Assembly (NCBI GenBank): GCA_041493035.1
Contig: JBGPYB010000006.1
Span: 1 to 58,145, forward strand
DNA from: JBGPYB01 sp041493035
GTDB taxonomy: Bacteria; Acidobacteriota; Vicinamibacteria; Fen-336
Length of the DNA: 58,145 bases
Direction: 5' to 3'
Shown here: positions 1-8,307 of the stretch, piece by piece
Numbering within the stretch: position 1 is the stretch's first letter
Layout of the letters: each line of letters opens with the position of its first letter
Translations under genes and position numbers: made by a program
Notes under the pieces: generated by a model
The model's input: only the letters and a program-made list of their open reading frames with translations
Told to the model about the DNA's origin: nothing
Database searches by the model: none

Positions 1-173
1 TCGAGAACGGCGCCCAAGACCTCGTCCGATGGGCCTTGTTCCCGAAGTCGAAACAATCGTCGCCCCGGTTGTCGATCGAATCACCAAGACGGCACGGGGT
101 GGAGCCGACCGACAACCTTGAGCTGCCACTCGCCCGCTCCCGTTGCGGCTCATCCGATGCGGGGGACGACCGT
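1..173. other. Left-edge stretch without an assigned gene
   Basis: I assign no gene here. The second forward frame is open from the window edge to a TGA at 119-121, so the last 39 codons of a gene entering from the left are possible. The peptide (…MGLVPEVETIVAPVVD…) is not one I recognise, and its third-codon-position GC is not convincing. If a gene does end here, it converges on the minus-strand transporter that ends at 174. Confidence 0.3.
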
Positions 174-1382
174 TCAGAGGGCGCGGAGCCGGCCGTTCCG
201 AAGGGTGAGCGCACCCGAGAGAGCCACGAGGCCCAGCGAGAAGGCCGCGATCGTCTGAGGCGCGCCGAAGCCCTTCACGAGGAAGCCCGCGACCAGGCTC
301 CCCAGGGGCATCCCGCCGCGGAAGGCGAGGCCGTAGATGCTCACGATCCGGCCGCGCAGCTCCTCGGGGGCGCTCTCCTGCATGAGGGAATTCAGGATCG
401 AGAACGCCGAGACGAGGCTGACGCCCGAAACGAACAGAAGCGCCATGGCGACCGATTGTTGGCCGGAGAGCACGGCGGCGGCGGTCGCTATCCCGTAAAG
501 AGAAAGAGACGCGAGAAGCAGCCGTCCTCGGCCATCGGCCTTCCCGCGCTGGGCCGTCACGAGCGCGCCGACGATCGCTCCCACGCCGAAGCTCATGAGG
601 AGCCCGCTGTATCCCTTGGCCCCGGTCTTTAGGACGTCGCCGGCGATCACGGGAAGGTACGTGATCAGGGGGAAGGCCAGGAAGCTCGAGGATGCCGCGA
701 GAGCCATGAGCACGAAGAGGACGTCGCTTTGTCGCACGTAGCCGAACCCCGCCGAAAGGCTTTGGCTCAGCGTCTCTCGCTTGGCCATCCCCGGCGAGGG
801 GATCTGGATGCCGATCAGGGCCACGATGACGGCGACGAATGACAAGGCGTTCAAGGCGAAGCACCACCCCGTCCCCGCGTAGATCAACAGCAACCCCGCG
901 ATCCCCGGCCCGATGGCTCGCGACAGGTTGAACTGGAGCGAGTTCAGCGCGACGGCGCTGGGGATCTGCTGGGGCGGAACGAGTGTCGTCAGCACCGCCT
1001 GATACGTAGGCGCCGATTGTGACTGCGCAAGACCGGTCAGGAAGGCGATGAGCAGTATGGGAAGGACCCCCAAGTGCCCCGTCACGTAGAGGACGGCCAG
1101 GGCCGTCGCGAAGGACATTTGCAGACACTGGGAGGTGAGGAGGATGAGGCGCCGGTCGACGCGATCCGCGGCCGCGCCCCCGAGCACCATGAGGGCTAGA
1201 AGCGGCGCGTCCGAGGCGAAGCTCCGGTATCCGAGGTAGCGCGGATCGACAAATTGCGTATGGACGAGCCAGTTCAAGGCCACGTCCTGGGTCCAGGTGC
1301 CGATGCTCGAGAGAAAGGCCCCGATCCACAGCCGCCGGTAGTTTCGATAGGCAAATGCGGAAAGGAACCCGGGGAGATTCAA
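174..1382 (-). CDS. MFS transporter, EntS-like (DUF894-type)
   Basis: A 402-residue inner-membrane protein of the major facilitator superfamily with about 12 hydrophobic segments. The opening (YRNYRRLWIGAFLSSIGTW) and the loop-2 motif (GGAAADRVDRRLIL, a form of the MFS A motif GxxxDRxxRR) match the EntS/DUF894 branch, which usually exports siderophores or drugs. The substrate cannot be read from the sequence. Only a TTG start (1382) is available in frame; it leaves a complete first helix and no clear ribosome site. It is the last gene of a minus-strand unit behind the basic peptide and the MshEN-like gene. A perfect hairpin separates it from them, so it may be expressed less than they are. 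Confidence 0.85.
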   Translation of the reverse strand: MNLPGFLSAFAYRNYRRLWIGAFLSSIGTWTQDVALNWLVHTQFVDPRYLGYRSFASDAPLLALMVLGGAAADRVDRRLILLTSQCLQMSFATALAVLYVTGHLGVLPILLIAFLTGLAQSQSAPTYQAVLTTLVPPQQIPSAVALNSLQFNLSRAIGPGIAGLLLIYAGTGWCFALNALSFVAVIVALIGIQIPSPGMAKRETLSQSLSAGFGYVRQSDVLFVLMALAASSSFLAFPLITYLPVIAGDVLKTGAKGYSGLLMSFGVGAIVGALVTAQRGKADGRGRLLLASLSLYGIATAAAVLSGQQSVAMALLFVSGVSLVSAFSILNSLMQESAPEELRGRIVSIYGLAFRGGMPLGSLVAGFLVKGFGAPQTIAAFSLGLVALSGALTLRNGRLRAL

Positions 1383-1417
1383 CAGGGGGCTCTTGTTTCT
1401 GGCGTCGCGGCGCGCTG

Positions 1418-1446
1418 CGCCGCCCCGACCGCTGGCCGGGGCGGCG
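1418..1446 (-). terminator. Perfect 10-bp hairpin, possible terminator or attenuator
   Basis: CGCCGCCCCG (1418-1427) and CGGGGCGGCG (1437-1446) are exact reverse complements around a 9-base loop. The hairpin lies directly after the stop of the 38-residue gene and before the transporter start. No run of U follows on the minus transcript, so it is not a classical intrinsic terminator. It could act as a pause site, an mRNA-end stabiliser or a partial terminator. Confidence 0.45.
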
Positions 1447-1457
1447 GCGGCGGCGCG

Positions 1458-1574
1458 CTACTTCTTGGCGGCGGGCTTCTTGGAAACTGCGGCGATAGCG
1501 GCCTTCTTGCGGGCCTTCTTGACCGTGTCCTTGCGCTTCCGCCTGCGACGTATCTCCTGCATCCGTTCGCTCAT
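1458..1574 (-). CDS. 38-residue lysine/arginine-rich peptide, function unknown
   Basis: A very small gene that fits exactly between its neighbours. Its ATG (1572-1574) abuts the TGA of the upstream MshEN-like gene (1575-1577) with no spacer. A strong ribosome site, AAAGGAGA, sits about six bases upstream inside the end of that gene. The peptide starts MSERMQEIRRRRKRKDTVKK and ends with an AVSKKPAAKK tail. Roughly half of its residues are Lys or Arg, and there are no Cys, Trp, Phe or Tyr. Such composition suggests a disordered nucleic-acid-binding peptide, like histone-H1 or AlgP-type tails or the small basic ribosomal proteins. I recognise no family. The ribosome site and exact junction argue that it is translated. 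Confidence 0.65.
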   Translation of the reverse strand: MSERMQEIRRRRKRKDTVKKARKKAAIAAVSKKPAAKK

Positions 1575-2582
1575 TCACTCTCCTTTGTCGTTCTCACCGG
1601 AGGTCTCCCCGGCGGATTTTCGTGTTTCGGCCACGCGGCGCCTGATGATCCTCAGGTAGGCGCGGGGGACCTTCTGCATCAGAGCCAGCAGCTCGCCCAG
1701 ATCCGACTTGACGTTGGTCAACGTGCCGCCGTCCCCATAGACCAGGTTCACGACCCGCCCCTTGAGCACGATCGGAAAGGCCACGGCGCTCGTGGAGGGT
1801 GCTTTCCCGATGGCTTCCAGGAAGCGGCGGTTCTCCTCGCCAGGGCCGAAGCGACCCAGAAAGACCGTCTTGTCACGGGCCACCGTCTGAAACACCGACG
1901 GCGTGTCGAGGGGGATCCTGAGGGTCGAAGCGAGACGGGTGTCGATCCCTTCTCCCCGGCCGCCACAGCCTATGGCCCACGGCTCCCGCACGATGAAGAA
2001 CAGGACGCGGCGGAAGAACGACTGGCAGAGGGCCAGCGCCGCCTCGACGACCTCGTCCCGGGTGTCCCCCCCCTCGATGTGGGCCATCGCGGCGGCGCGG
2101 TCGGCTGGGATCGGAGTGATCACCGGGGGACGGTGGGTGTCGTCGTAGCGCCATCGCTCGTCGACGCCATAGTGATCGCGGAGGAGCTGGATCATCCGGA
2201 ACTCGGGGACGACGATGGGCTTGACGATGTAGCCGTGGGAGAAGCCCACTTTCGCCAGCGCCTGGTGGTCCTGGGGATCCACCATCAGGAGAAAGAGCGT
2301 CTTCCCCTTCAGCCGATAGGGGAAGACCTTGTAACGGGATACCAGCGCCTTCGGGAGGAGCGCCACCACGGCAGGGTCGATCTCCCGGGCGTCCACCGCG
2401 GTGGCCTGGACGCCGTGGGCCCGCGAGAGTGCCTCACGGAGGCGTTCCTCGGTGATGAATCCGAGCTCGTAGAGGCTCGTGCCCAGGCGCCCGCCAAAGA
2501 GGACCTGGTGGCGGATGGCCTCCTCGATCTGCTTCTCGGTGACGAGCCCGCGCTCTCTCAGTATGCGGGCCAGAATCGGCAA
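1575..2582 (-). CDS. Stand-alone GspE/MshE N-terminal (MshEN) domain protein with GAF-like C-terminus
   Basis: A 335-residue soluble protein. Residues 5-57 carry two consecutive copies of the MshEN pattern (ILRERGLVTEKQIEEAIRHQ, then RLGTSLYELGFITEERLREA, with R32-L33-G34). This is the N-terminal domain of GspE/PilB/MshE secretion ATPases, known to bind cyclic di-GMP in MshE. The rest of the MshEN fold runs to about residue 145 (HYGVDERW). No Walker motifs follow, so this is not an ATPase. Residues 170-325 look like a divergent GAF domain (AVAFPIVLKGRVVNLVYGDG). The only in-frame start near the conserved N-terminus is TTG at 2582. It is divergent from the hybrid kinase operon that carries two EAL genes, which fits a c-di-GMP receptor role; that role is inference. 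Confidence 0.75.
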   Translation of the reverse strand: MPILARILRERGLVTEKQIEEAIRHQVLFGGRLGTSLYELGFITEERLREALSRAHGVQATAVDAREIDPAVVALLPKALVSRYKVFPYRLKGKTLFLLMVDPQDHQALAKVGFSHGYIVKPIVVPEFRMIQLLRDHYGVDERWRYDDTHRPPVITPIPADRAAAMAHIEGGDTRDEVVEAALALCQSFFRRVLFFIVREPWAIGCGGRGEGIDTRLASTLRIPLDTPSVFQTVARDKTVFLGRFGPGEENRRFLEAIGKAPSTSAVAFPIVLKGRVVNLVYGDGGTLTNVKSDLGELLALMQKVPRAYLRIIRRRVAETRKSAGETSGENDKGE

Positions 2583-2605
2583 TGGGTCCCCTGCATCGGT
2601 ACGCC

Positions 2606-2620
2606 ATTCTAGGCTATCAT
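2606..2620. promoter_or_regulatory. Divergent promoter region with opposed -10-like boxes
   Basis: ATTCTA at 2606-2611 reads TAGAAT on the minus strand, 24 bases upstream of the TTG of the MshEN-like gene. TATCAT at 2615-2620 lies on the plus strand, 34 bases upstream of the kinase ATG at 2654. Neither has a good -35 hexamer at normal spacing, so activator dependence or wrong assignment is possible. Confidence 0.3.
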
Positions 2621-2653
2621 CGTGCGTCCTCGCTCCCCACAGACGGCTACGCC

Positions 2654-4993
2654 ATGGCGCTCCGCCTCAGGAACCTCAAGACCCGCACCGCGGTCTCGAT
2701 CGCTTCGGTCATCGTCGCCATCCTGGTGGCGAACGCCCTCTATCTGATCCTGACGAAGAGGGTGGAGCTGCGCAAGGACATCGAGAACCGAGCGCTCCTC
2801 TTCGCGAGCCTGGCGAGCAAGCCTCTCTGCGTCGGATACGAGCTCTATTACTCCTCGGGTTTCTACAAGTTCCAGGAGCTGCTGAGCTACTACCGGAACC
2901 TCGAGCCCGACGTCGAGAGGGTGGTCATCATCAATGTCAGCGGCAAGGTCCTCTTCGACTCGACCGACCTGGCCGAGGGCGCGCGGGAGCGGGCGGGCGG
3001 GGCGAGCGAGCGGTGGGTCGAGGGGGCCGATCGCCTCGATGCCATCAAGGGCCATGATCCGACGCTTCTGAGGGGGCGCGATCCAAAAAGCGGCGAAGAA
3101 ACCCTCGAGATCGTCGCTCCCTACTTCGAGGACTGGGGCCGGCACCGCCTGTCGGTCATCTACCAAGTCTCGTATCGCAGGCTCGGACCGAGCATCCGGC
3201 GTCTCATCTACGCCACGGCAGGCCTGACCCTCATATCCATGCTGGCCTCGGTCCTCGTTGCGGTCGCCCTCGCCTCGCGGATCACCCGCCCCCTCGAGGA
3301 GCTGACCGCGGGGGCCAAGGGGATCGCCGAAGGACACTTCGAGAGCCGCCTCACCATCCGCTCGGGTGACGAGCTGCAGATCCTGGCCGAGACCTTCAAC
3401 TACATGACCGAGCGGCTCAAACACAACGTCGAGCAGCTCGAGGAGTCCAACGAAAAGCTGGGCTCCGCCAACGAGGAGCTGAAAGAGCTCGACCGGATGA
3501 AGTCCGACCTCCTCGCGAACGTGAGCCACGAGCTGCGCACGCCGTTGACGGCTATCAAGGGATACACCGACTACATCCTCGACGGGAAGCTCGGCTCGGT
3601 GAGCGAGAAGCAGGAACGAGGTCTCGTCGTCGTCCAGCGCAACCTCGACCGGCTCTCGAAGTCCATCAACGCCCTCCTCGACTTCTCCCGCATGGAGATG
3701 GGCCGGATCACCCTGAACATCCAGCCCTTCAACCTCTCGCAGCTCGTCGAGTCGATCCTGACGACCCTTCGCTCGGAGCTCGAGAAGAAGCGCATCACCT
3801 TCGCGTCCCAGGTTCCCACCGACCTGGCACCGGTCATCGCGGACCGGGAAAAGCTGTCGCAAGTCCTGGAGAACCTCGTGATCAACGCCCTCAAGTTCAC
3901 TCCTGAGGGAGGGCGGATCACGGTGTGGGCCGTCCGCGTGGACACTGGGCGAGGGGCCGCCGAGATCCGAGTATCGGACACCGGCATCGGGATCCCCGAG
4001 AGCCAGATTGGAAAGATCTTCAACCGCTTCCACCAGGTGGACGGCTCCACGACGCGGCGCTTCGGCGGTGTCGGCTTGGGCCTCGCCATCGTGAAGAGCA
4101 TCCTGGACGCCCACGGCGCCGCCATCTCGGTGGAGAGCGAGGTGGGCCACGGGACCAGCTTCCGCTTCACGCTGCCGCTCCTCGAGAAAGGCGCCGAGGC
4201 CCCGGGTCGCGAGGATCGGGCGACGAGCCACGTCGACGAGGGGTTGGTCCTGGTGGTGGACGACGACCTGGAGCTGCTCCGTCTCACGAAGAGCGATCTC
4301 GAGCGCGAGGGCTTCGCCGTCCTGACGGCCACCACGGGTGAGGAAGGAATCCGACTGGCCGCCCGCCGGCGCCCCGACGTGATCCTCCTGGACCTGCTTC
4401 TGCCCGACAAGAGCGGCCTCGAAGTCTTGCAGGCGCTGAAGGGGGAGCCCGTCACGCGGGGAATCCCGGTCATCGTGGTCTCCATCGCGAGCGACGGGAT
4501 CCGCTCTCTCTCCCTTGGCGCGGCGGAGTGGCTCCGGAAGCCCGTCGACTCCGGGACCGTGGCGGGCACGGTGCGCCGACTCCTCGAGGGATCGACGGGC
4601 GATTCGCCCACGGTGCTCGTCGTGGACGACGAGCCTGACACCGTGGACTTTCTCCGCGACACCCTCCACTCCGAGGGCTTTCACGTCGTGGCGGCCCACG
4701 ACGGCCGCCAGGCCCTCGAGGCGCTCGGCAAGGCCCGGCCCGACCTGGTGCTCCTGGACATCATGATGCCCGAGCTGTCGGGCTTCGAAGTGCTCGAAGC
4801 CCTCGCCCGCGACCCCCAGACGGCCACGATCCCCGTGGTGGTGCTCACGGCACGGGCCGACGACGTCGACGCCCAACGGGGGCTCGCCCTGGGCGCGCGC
4901 AAATACATGAGCAAGCCCTTCGACGTGCGAGCCCTCATCGCCGAGGTCCAGCGCCAGATCGGCGCGCGATCGGCCGAAGCGAGGGGCGGATAA
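2654..4993 (+). CDS. Hybrid sensor histidine kinase with two C-terminal receiver domains
   Basis: A 779-residue membrane-bound kinase. A first membrane segment near residues 14-33 and a second near 190-215 bracket a periplasmic sensor of about 155 residues. Then come HAMP (about 216-265, TRPLEELTAGAKGIAEGHF), a coiled linker, HisKA with phospho-acceptor H292 (NVSHELRTPLT), and a HATPase domain with N box (NLVINALKFTPEGG), G1 (DTGIGI) and G2 (GGVGLGLAI). Two complete receivers follow, with acceptor Asp580 (LLDLLLP) and Asp702 (LLDIMMP) and the conserved Lys-Pro near each end. The open frame reaches back to 2582, but that extension overlaps the divergent gene and is not hydrophobic, so I chose ATG 2654. 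It heads an operon with a response regulator and two EAL proteins. Confidence 0.9.
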   Translation: MALRLRNLKTRTAVSIASVIVAILVANALYLILTKRVELRKDIENRALLFASLASKPLCVGYELYYSSGFYKFQELLSYYRNLEPDVERVVIINVSGKVLFDSTDLAEGARERAGGASERWVEGADRLDAIKGHDPTLLRGRDPKSGEETLEIVAPYFEDWGRHRLSVIYQVSYRRLGPSIRRLIYATAGLTLISMLASVLVAVALASRITRPLEELTAGAKGIAEGHFESRLTIRSGDELQILAETFNYMTERLKHNVEQLEESNEKLGSANEELKELDRMKSDLLANVSHELRTPLTAIKGYTDYILDGKLGSVSEKQERGLVVVQRNLDRLSKSINALLDFSRMEMGRITLNIQPFNLSQLVESILTTLRSELEKKRITFASQVPTDLAPVIADREKLSQVLENLVINALKFTPEGGRITVWAVRVDTGRGAAEIRVSDTGIGIPESQIGKIFNRFHQVDGSTTRRFGGVGLGLAIVKSILDAHGAAISVESEVGHGTSFRFTLPLLEKGAEAPGREDRATSHVDEGLVLVVDDDLELLRLTKSDLEREGFAVLTATTGEEGIRLAARRRPDVILLDLLLPDKSGLEVLQALKGEPVTRGIPVIVVSIASDGIRSLSLGAAEWLRKPVDSGTVAGTVRRLLEGSTGDSPTVLVVDDEPDTVDFLRDTLHSEGFHVVAAHDGRQALEALGKARPDLVLLDIMMPELSGFEVLEALARDPQTATIPVVVLTARADDVDAQRGLALGARKYMSKPFDVRALIAEVQRQIGARSAEARGG

Positions 4994-5001
4994 GCATCTC
5001 T

Positions 5002-5397
5002 ATGAAGAAGAAAATCCTGATCGTCGACGACGAGGACGACATCCTCCATTTTCTAGATTTGGTACTGCGCGAGAAGGGTTACGAGGTGGCCACGGCGACG
5101 GGGGGGCAGGAGGCCCTCACGAGGGCCCAGCTCGTGCGTCCTGACCTGATTCTTCTCGACATCATGATGCCCCAGATGGACGGATGGGAAGTATTGAAGC
5201 TGCTCCGGGTCGACGAGGAGACCGCGGCCATCCCAGTGGCCATGCTCTCGGCGCGTACCGAGGCCAGGGACCGGGTCCAGGGACTCCAGGAAGGGGCGGT
5301 CGACTACATCTGCAAGCCGTTCTCCCTCCAGGAGCTCATCGGCAAGATCGAGGCGATCTTCGCCCAGGTGGAGGAATCGGGAAGGCCGGCCCGATGA
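5002..5397 (+). CDS. Single-domain response regulator (CheY-like receiver)
   Basis: A 131-residue stand-alone receiver with no output domain. The acidic pair is in ILIVDDEDD, the phospho-acceptor is Asp53 (LLDIMMPQMDG), the Thr/Ser position is in MLSART and the Lys is in CKPFS. It starts 8 bases after the hybrid kinase and ends 7 bases before the first EAL gene, so all are probably co-transcribed. The likely role is to carry phosphate from the hybrid kinase, or to act on the EAL proteins by contact. Its partner is inferred from position only. Confidence 0.9.
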   Translation: MKKKILIVDDEDDILHFLDLVLREKGYEVATATGGQEALTRAQLVRPDLILLDIMMPQMDGWEVLKLLRVDEETAAIPVAMLSARTEARDRVQGLQEGAVDYICKPFSLQELIGKIEAIFAQVEESGRPAR

Positions 5398-5404
5398 ATC
5401 AGGG

Positions 5405-6733
5405 ATGACCATCTCTCGCGCCGAGGACCGCGACTACTTCCGCCTCCGCGCCGAGTGGCTGCGCCTGAAGAATCAGGTCTTCGACGCAAACGCCGAGCTT
5501 CCGACCCTCGCAGCCGTCCTCGACGACGTGCGCCGCCTTATCGAGGAGCGCGGGACGATCGGCGTGCTGTACCTCGACCTCGCGGGAGACATCCAAGGGG
5601 AAGCCGTGCACGGCTGGATCGCCTACGACAAGGTGCTTCGGGGCTTCGCTCGCGCTCTCGCGGGCCTCCGGCGTGACAACCTCGTGGCGCCGCGCGACAC
5701 CATCGCCGTGATCTCGGTTCGGAGCGACAAGTTTCTCCTCTTCCTGGGCGGACCGGGACCCGGTCTTCTGAATGAAGAGTCTCTGTCCACCTTTGCATCA
5801 CGTCTTCGAGAGCGCGTCGTCGAGACGCTTCCACGGCACCTCTCCAGCCGTGCTGTGGCGCCGCTCATCTTCCACCACGGCTACGCCCTCCTCCAGCGCG
5901 ACCCCATGCTCCGCGCGGAGAGAGCGATTCACCGCGCCCTCGACCAGGCCATGCTCATGAGCCTCAAGCGTCGCAGCCGCGAGGAGGATCTCCGCGCCCA
6001 CGGTCTGGACAAGCTCATCCGGGACGGGAACATCGAAAGCTTCTACCAGCCCATCATGGACCTCCGGGACCTCACGGTCCTGGGCCACGAGGTCTTCAGT
6101 CGCGGGCCCGCCGGGACGCCTTTGGAGGATGCCGAGGGGCTCTTTTCGTTGGCCGAGCGCACCGGGCGCCTCTTGGACTTCGAGCGCCTCTGCCGGGGCC
6201 GGGCCCTCACGTCCGCGCGACGCCACCTGAAGAGCGGCGGGAAGCTCTTCCTCAACACGTCGGCCCAGGCGCTCCTGGACCCCGACCTGGCGGGCGACAC
6301 CTTTGCCCGCAAGGTGGAGGCCCTCGGCCTGGAACGAAAACACGTCGTCCTGGAGATCACCGAGCGCGTCGCCGTGGAGGAGCGGGCGGCCTGCGGCGTC
6401 GTCCTCCGTAACCTGAAGCGACACGGCTTCGGCGTGGCCATCGACGATATGGGCTCGGGGTACTCGAGCCTGCATTCCGTAGTCGAGATGGAGCCCGATT
6501 TCACGAAGTTCGACGTGTCCCTCGTGAGGCACATCGATCGGAGCCTGATCAAGCGGAGCCTCCTCGAAACCCTCGTGGAGCTCTCCGAGAAGATCGGCGC
6601 GCGGGTGATCGCCGAAGGGATCGAGGCCGAGTCCGAATTTGAGACGCTCCGAGACATGGGCGTCGGCCTCGGGCAGGGACGCTACCTGGCGCCGCCTCTC
6701 CCGATTCCCGAGGGCGAGCCCGCATGCCCATGA
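5405..6733 (+). CDS. EAL-domain protein with degenerate GGDEF-like N-terminus (EVF variant)
   Basis: A 442-residue cytosolic protein. The C-terminal half (about 200-435) is an EAL phosphodiesterase domain that would hydrolyse cyclic di-GMP to pGpG. Metal and catalytic residues are largely present: E229 in HEVFSRG, Asn in LFLNTS, Glu in LEITERV, DD in IDDMGSGYSSL, Lys in FTKFD and Glu in IAEGIE. The signature reads EVF rather than EAL, so activity may be low. The N-terminal half (GVLYLDLAGDIQGEAVHGW, KFLLFLGG) looks like a GGDEF fold without the active-site motif. It shares layout and many positions with the next gene, so the two look like tandem duplicates. Confidence 0.85.
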   Translation: MTISRAEDRDYFRLRAEWLRLKNQVFDANAELPTLAAVLDDVRRLIEERGTIGVLYLDLAGDIQGEAVHGWIAYDKVLRGFARALAGLRRDNLVAPRDTIAVISVRSDKFLLFLGGPGPGLLNEESLSTFASRLRERVVETLPRHLSSRAVAPLIFHHGYALLQRDPMLRAERAIHRALDQAMLMSLKRRSREEDLRAHGLDKLIRDGNIESFYQPIMDLRDLTVLGHEVFSRGPAGTPLEDAEGLFSLAERTGRLLDFERLCRGRALTSARRHLKSGGKLFLNTSAQALLDPDLAGDTFARKVEALGLERKHVVLEITERVAVEERAACGVVLRNLKRHGFGVAIDDMGSGYSSLHSVVEMEPDFTKFDVSLVRHIDRSLIKRSLLETLVELSEKIGARVIAEGIEAESEFETLRDMGVGLGQGRYLAPPLPIPEGEPACP

Positions 6734-7959
6734 CCGAGCCCATCGCGACTTTCCACGACCGGCTGCCGGACCTCGCGGCTCAACTGGCGACCCGAGGAAG
6801 CCTCGGTCTCGTGGTGGTGGACGCTTCGGCCCTCGCCGCCATCGAGTACGAGTACGGCGCCGAAGCCTACGAGGAAGTCCGAAATCGGGTCTTCAAGCTC
6901 CTCGCAGAGCAACGAGGGAAAGACTACCGCAGCGAAGATTTATTGACCCTCGACGAGCCGCGCGGCCTGCGGTTCATGCTGTTTCTGGAGCCGAAGCGCC
7001 GGCGCGGGCTCCCCTTCACTTCGGGGGACCTCCGGGCGATAAAGACACGCCTCCTCGGATCTCTGGCTCCGAGCATGGCCCGGTCGGCCTTCCCATACTT
7101 CCAGTCGCCCCCGAGAGTGGAGGTCGGACAGTCCCTGGCCCTTCACAACCCTCTCGTCCACACCGAACGCATCCTGAGGCGCGCTTTGGACGACGCCCTC
7201 GAGATGGCCCGACATGAGCGGGACGCCGACCGTTTCCAGGTGCGGGACAGGCTCCAGGACATCATCATCCGCGCTCGGATCATGACGGCCTACCAGCCCA
7301 TCCTTCTCATCAAGAACCGCACCATTCTCGGCTACGAGGCTCTCTCCCGCGGCGCTCGTGGAACCGGCCTCGAAATGGCCGACGACCTCTTCGGCGCCGC
7401 CACGGAACACGGTCTCCTGACTGAGCTCGACCGCCTCTGCCGGATGCGTGCGCTTCTCTCGTCGAGCCGTGTCCCATCGAGCGCCAAGATCTTCGTCAAC
7501 ACGCTGCCGGGGACGATCCGTGATCCCCAGTTCCGGGGGAAGCCCTTGATCGACTTCCTCGACAAGGCCCAGGTCGCTCCCGATCGGATCGTCATCGAGA
7601 TCACCGAGAAACTCGTCATCGAAAACTACAGCCTCTTCCGGGAGACGATGGCCTACTTCACCGACCTCGGCATGTCTTTTGCCGTCGACGACGTCGGCGC
7701 GGGGTACTCGGGGCTCGAGTCCATCGCGCGACTGAAGCCGCGCTTCTTGAAGATCGACACCAACCTGGTGCGGGACGTCCACGAGAGCCTCGTGAACCGG
7801 GAGATGGTCAAGGCGATCCTCTCGCTCGGTCGGGGTATCGGGGCCACCGTCATCGCGGAGGGGATCCAGACGGCCGAGGAGGCGCGGGCACTCGTCGAGG
7901 TGGGCATCGACTACGGCCAGGGCTTCTATCTGGCCCGCCCGGAGCCCGGGCCAGAGTAG
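6724..7959 (+). CDS. EAL-domain cyclic-di-GMP phosphodiesterase
   Basis: A 411-residue cytosolic protein overlapping the previous EAL gene by 10 bases. A second ATG at 6730 gives an exact ATGA overlap and is an equally good start. The EAL domain (about 180-405) has the intact signature (E205 in GYEALSRG), FVNTLPG, IEITEKL, VDDVGAGYSG, LKIDT and IAEGIQ, so all metal-binding and catalytic positions look present. The N-terminal 170 residues (LGLVVVDASALAAIEYEYG, RFMLFLEPKRRR) resemble the degenerate GGDEF-like region of its neighbour. It is the last gene of the kinase-regulator-EAL-EAL unit and faces the FHA gene across 16 bases. Confidence 0.9.
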   Translation: MPMTEPIATFHDRLPDLAAQLATRGSLGLVVVDASALAAIEYEYGAEAYEEVRNRVFKLLAEQRGKDYRSEDLLTLDEPRGLRFMLFLEPKRRRGLPFTSGDLRAIKTRLLGSLAPSMARSAFPYFQSPPRVEVGQSLALHNPLVHTERILRRALDDALEMARHERDADRFQVRDRLQDIIIRARIMTAYQPILLIKNRTILGYEALSRGARGTGLEMADDLFGAATEHGLLTELDRLCRMRALLSSSRVPSSAKIFVNTLPGTIRDPQFRGKPLIDFLDKAQVAPDRIVIEITEKLVIENYSLFRETMAYFTDLGMSFAVDDVGAGYSGLESIARLKPRFLKIDTNLVRDVHESLVNREMVKAILSLGRGIGATVIAEGIQTAEEARALVEVGIDYGQGFYLARPEPGPE

Positions 7960-7975
7960 GAAACGATCGTCGGCA

Positions 7976-8305
7976 TCAGACGCCGTCTTCGGCGGGTGTC
8001 GGAGGTTGGTCGGCCAGGAACAGACATCGAGCGCGCGCGAAGCGGACTTCGTCGCCGTGGCTAAGCTGGCGCTCCGCCACGACCTCCCCGTTGACGCGCG
8101 TCAGGTTGGTGGATCCGAGGTCCACGACGAAGAAGGCGTCTCCGCGCCGTTCGATCCGGGCGTGGGCGCGAGAGACGAGGGGCTCGTCCACCCGGATGTC
8201 GGCCTCCAGGTCTCGCCCGACGATCATTCGCGGAGACGCCAGTGGAAACTCGACGGGATCGCCCTCGGTCCTCGTCCAGACGAGGCGGGGACCGGCCTCC
8301 GGCAT
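7976..8305 (-). CDS. Small FHA-domain protein
   Basis: A 109-residue protein that is essentially one forkhead-associated domain, a phosphothreonine-binding module. It shows the hallmark run GR (MIVGRDLEADI), SRxH (LVSRAHARIE) and the later N (LGSTNLTRVNGE). The open frame continues back to an ATG at 8341, inside the PEGA/PDZ gene. The ATG at 8305, two bases after that gene's stop, fits the compact operon better. It is the last gene of the unit that contains the Ser/Thr kinase and PP2C phosphatase, so it may read phosphothreonine made by that kinase. Confidence 0.8.
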   Translation of the reverse strand: MPEAGPRLVWTRTEGDPVEFPLASPRMIVGRDLEADIRVDEPLVSRAHARIERRGDAFFVVDLGSTNLTRVNGEVVAERQLSHGDEVRFARARCLFLADQPPTPAEDGV

Positions 8306-8307
8306 CG

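Noticed and set aside
1254..2612. Long open frame (452 codons) on the plus strand antisense to the MshEN-like gene
   Set aside because: It is a GC-driven shadow: no family motifs, composition rich in Gly/Arg/Asp typical of reverse reading, and it crosses three real genes.
2609..4876. 755-codon open frame on the minus strand under the hybrid kinase
   Set aside because: The plus strand carries clear HAMP, HisKA, HATPase and receiver motifs; the antisense product has none.
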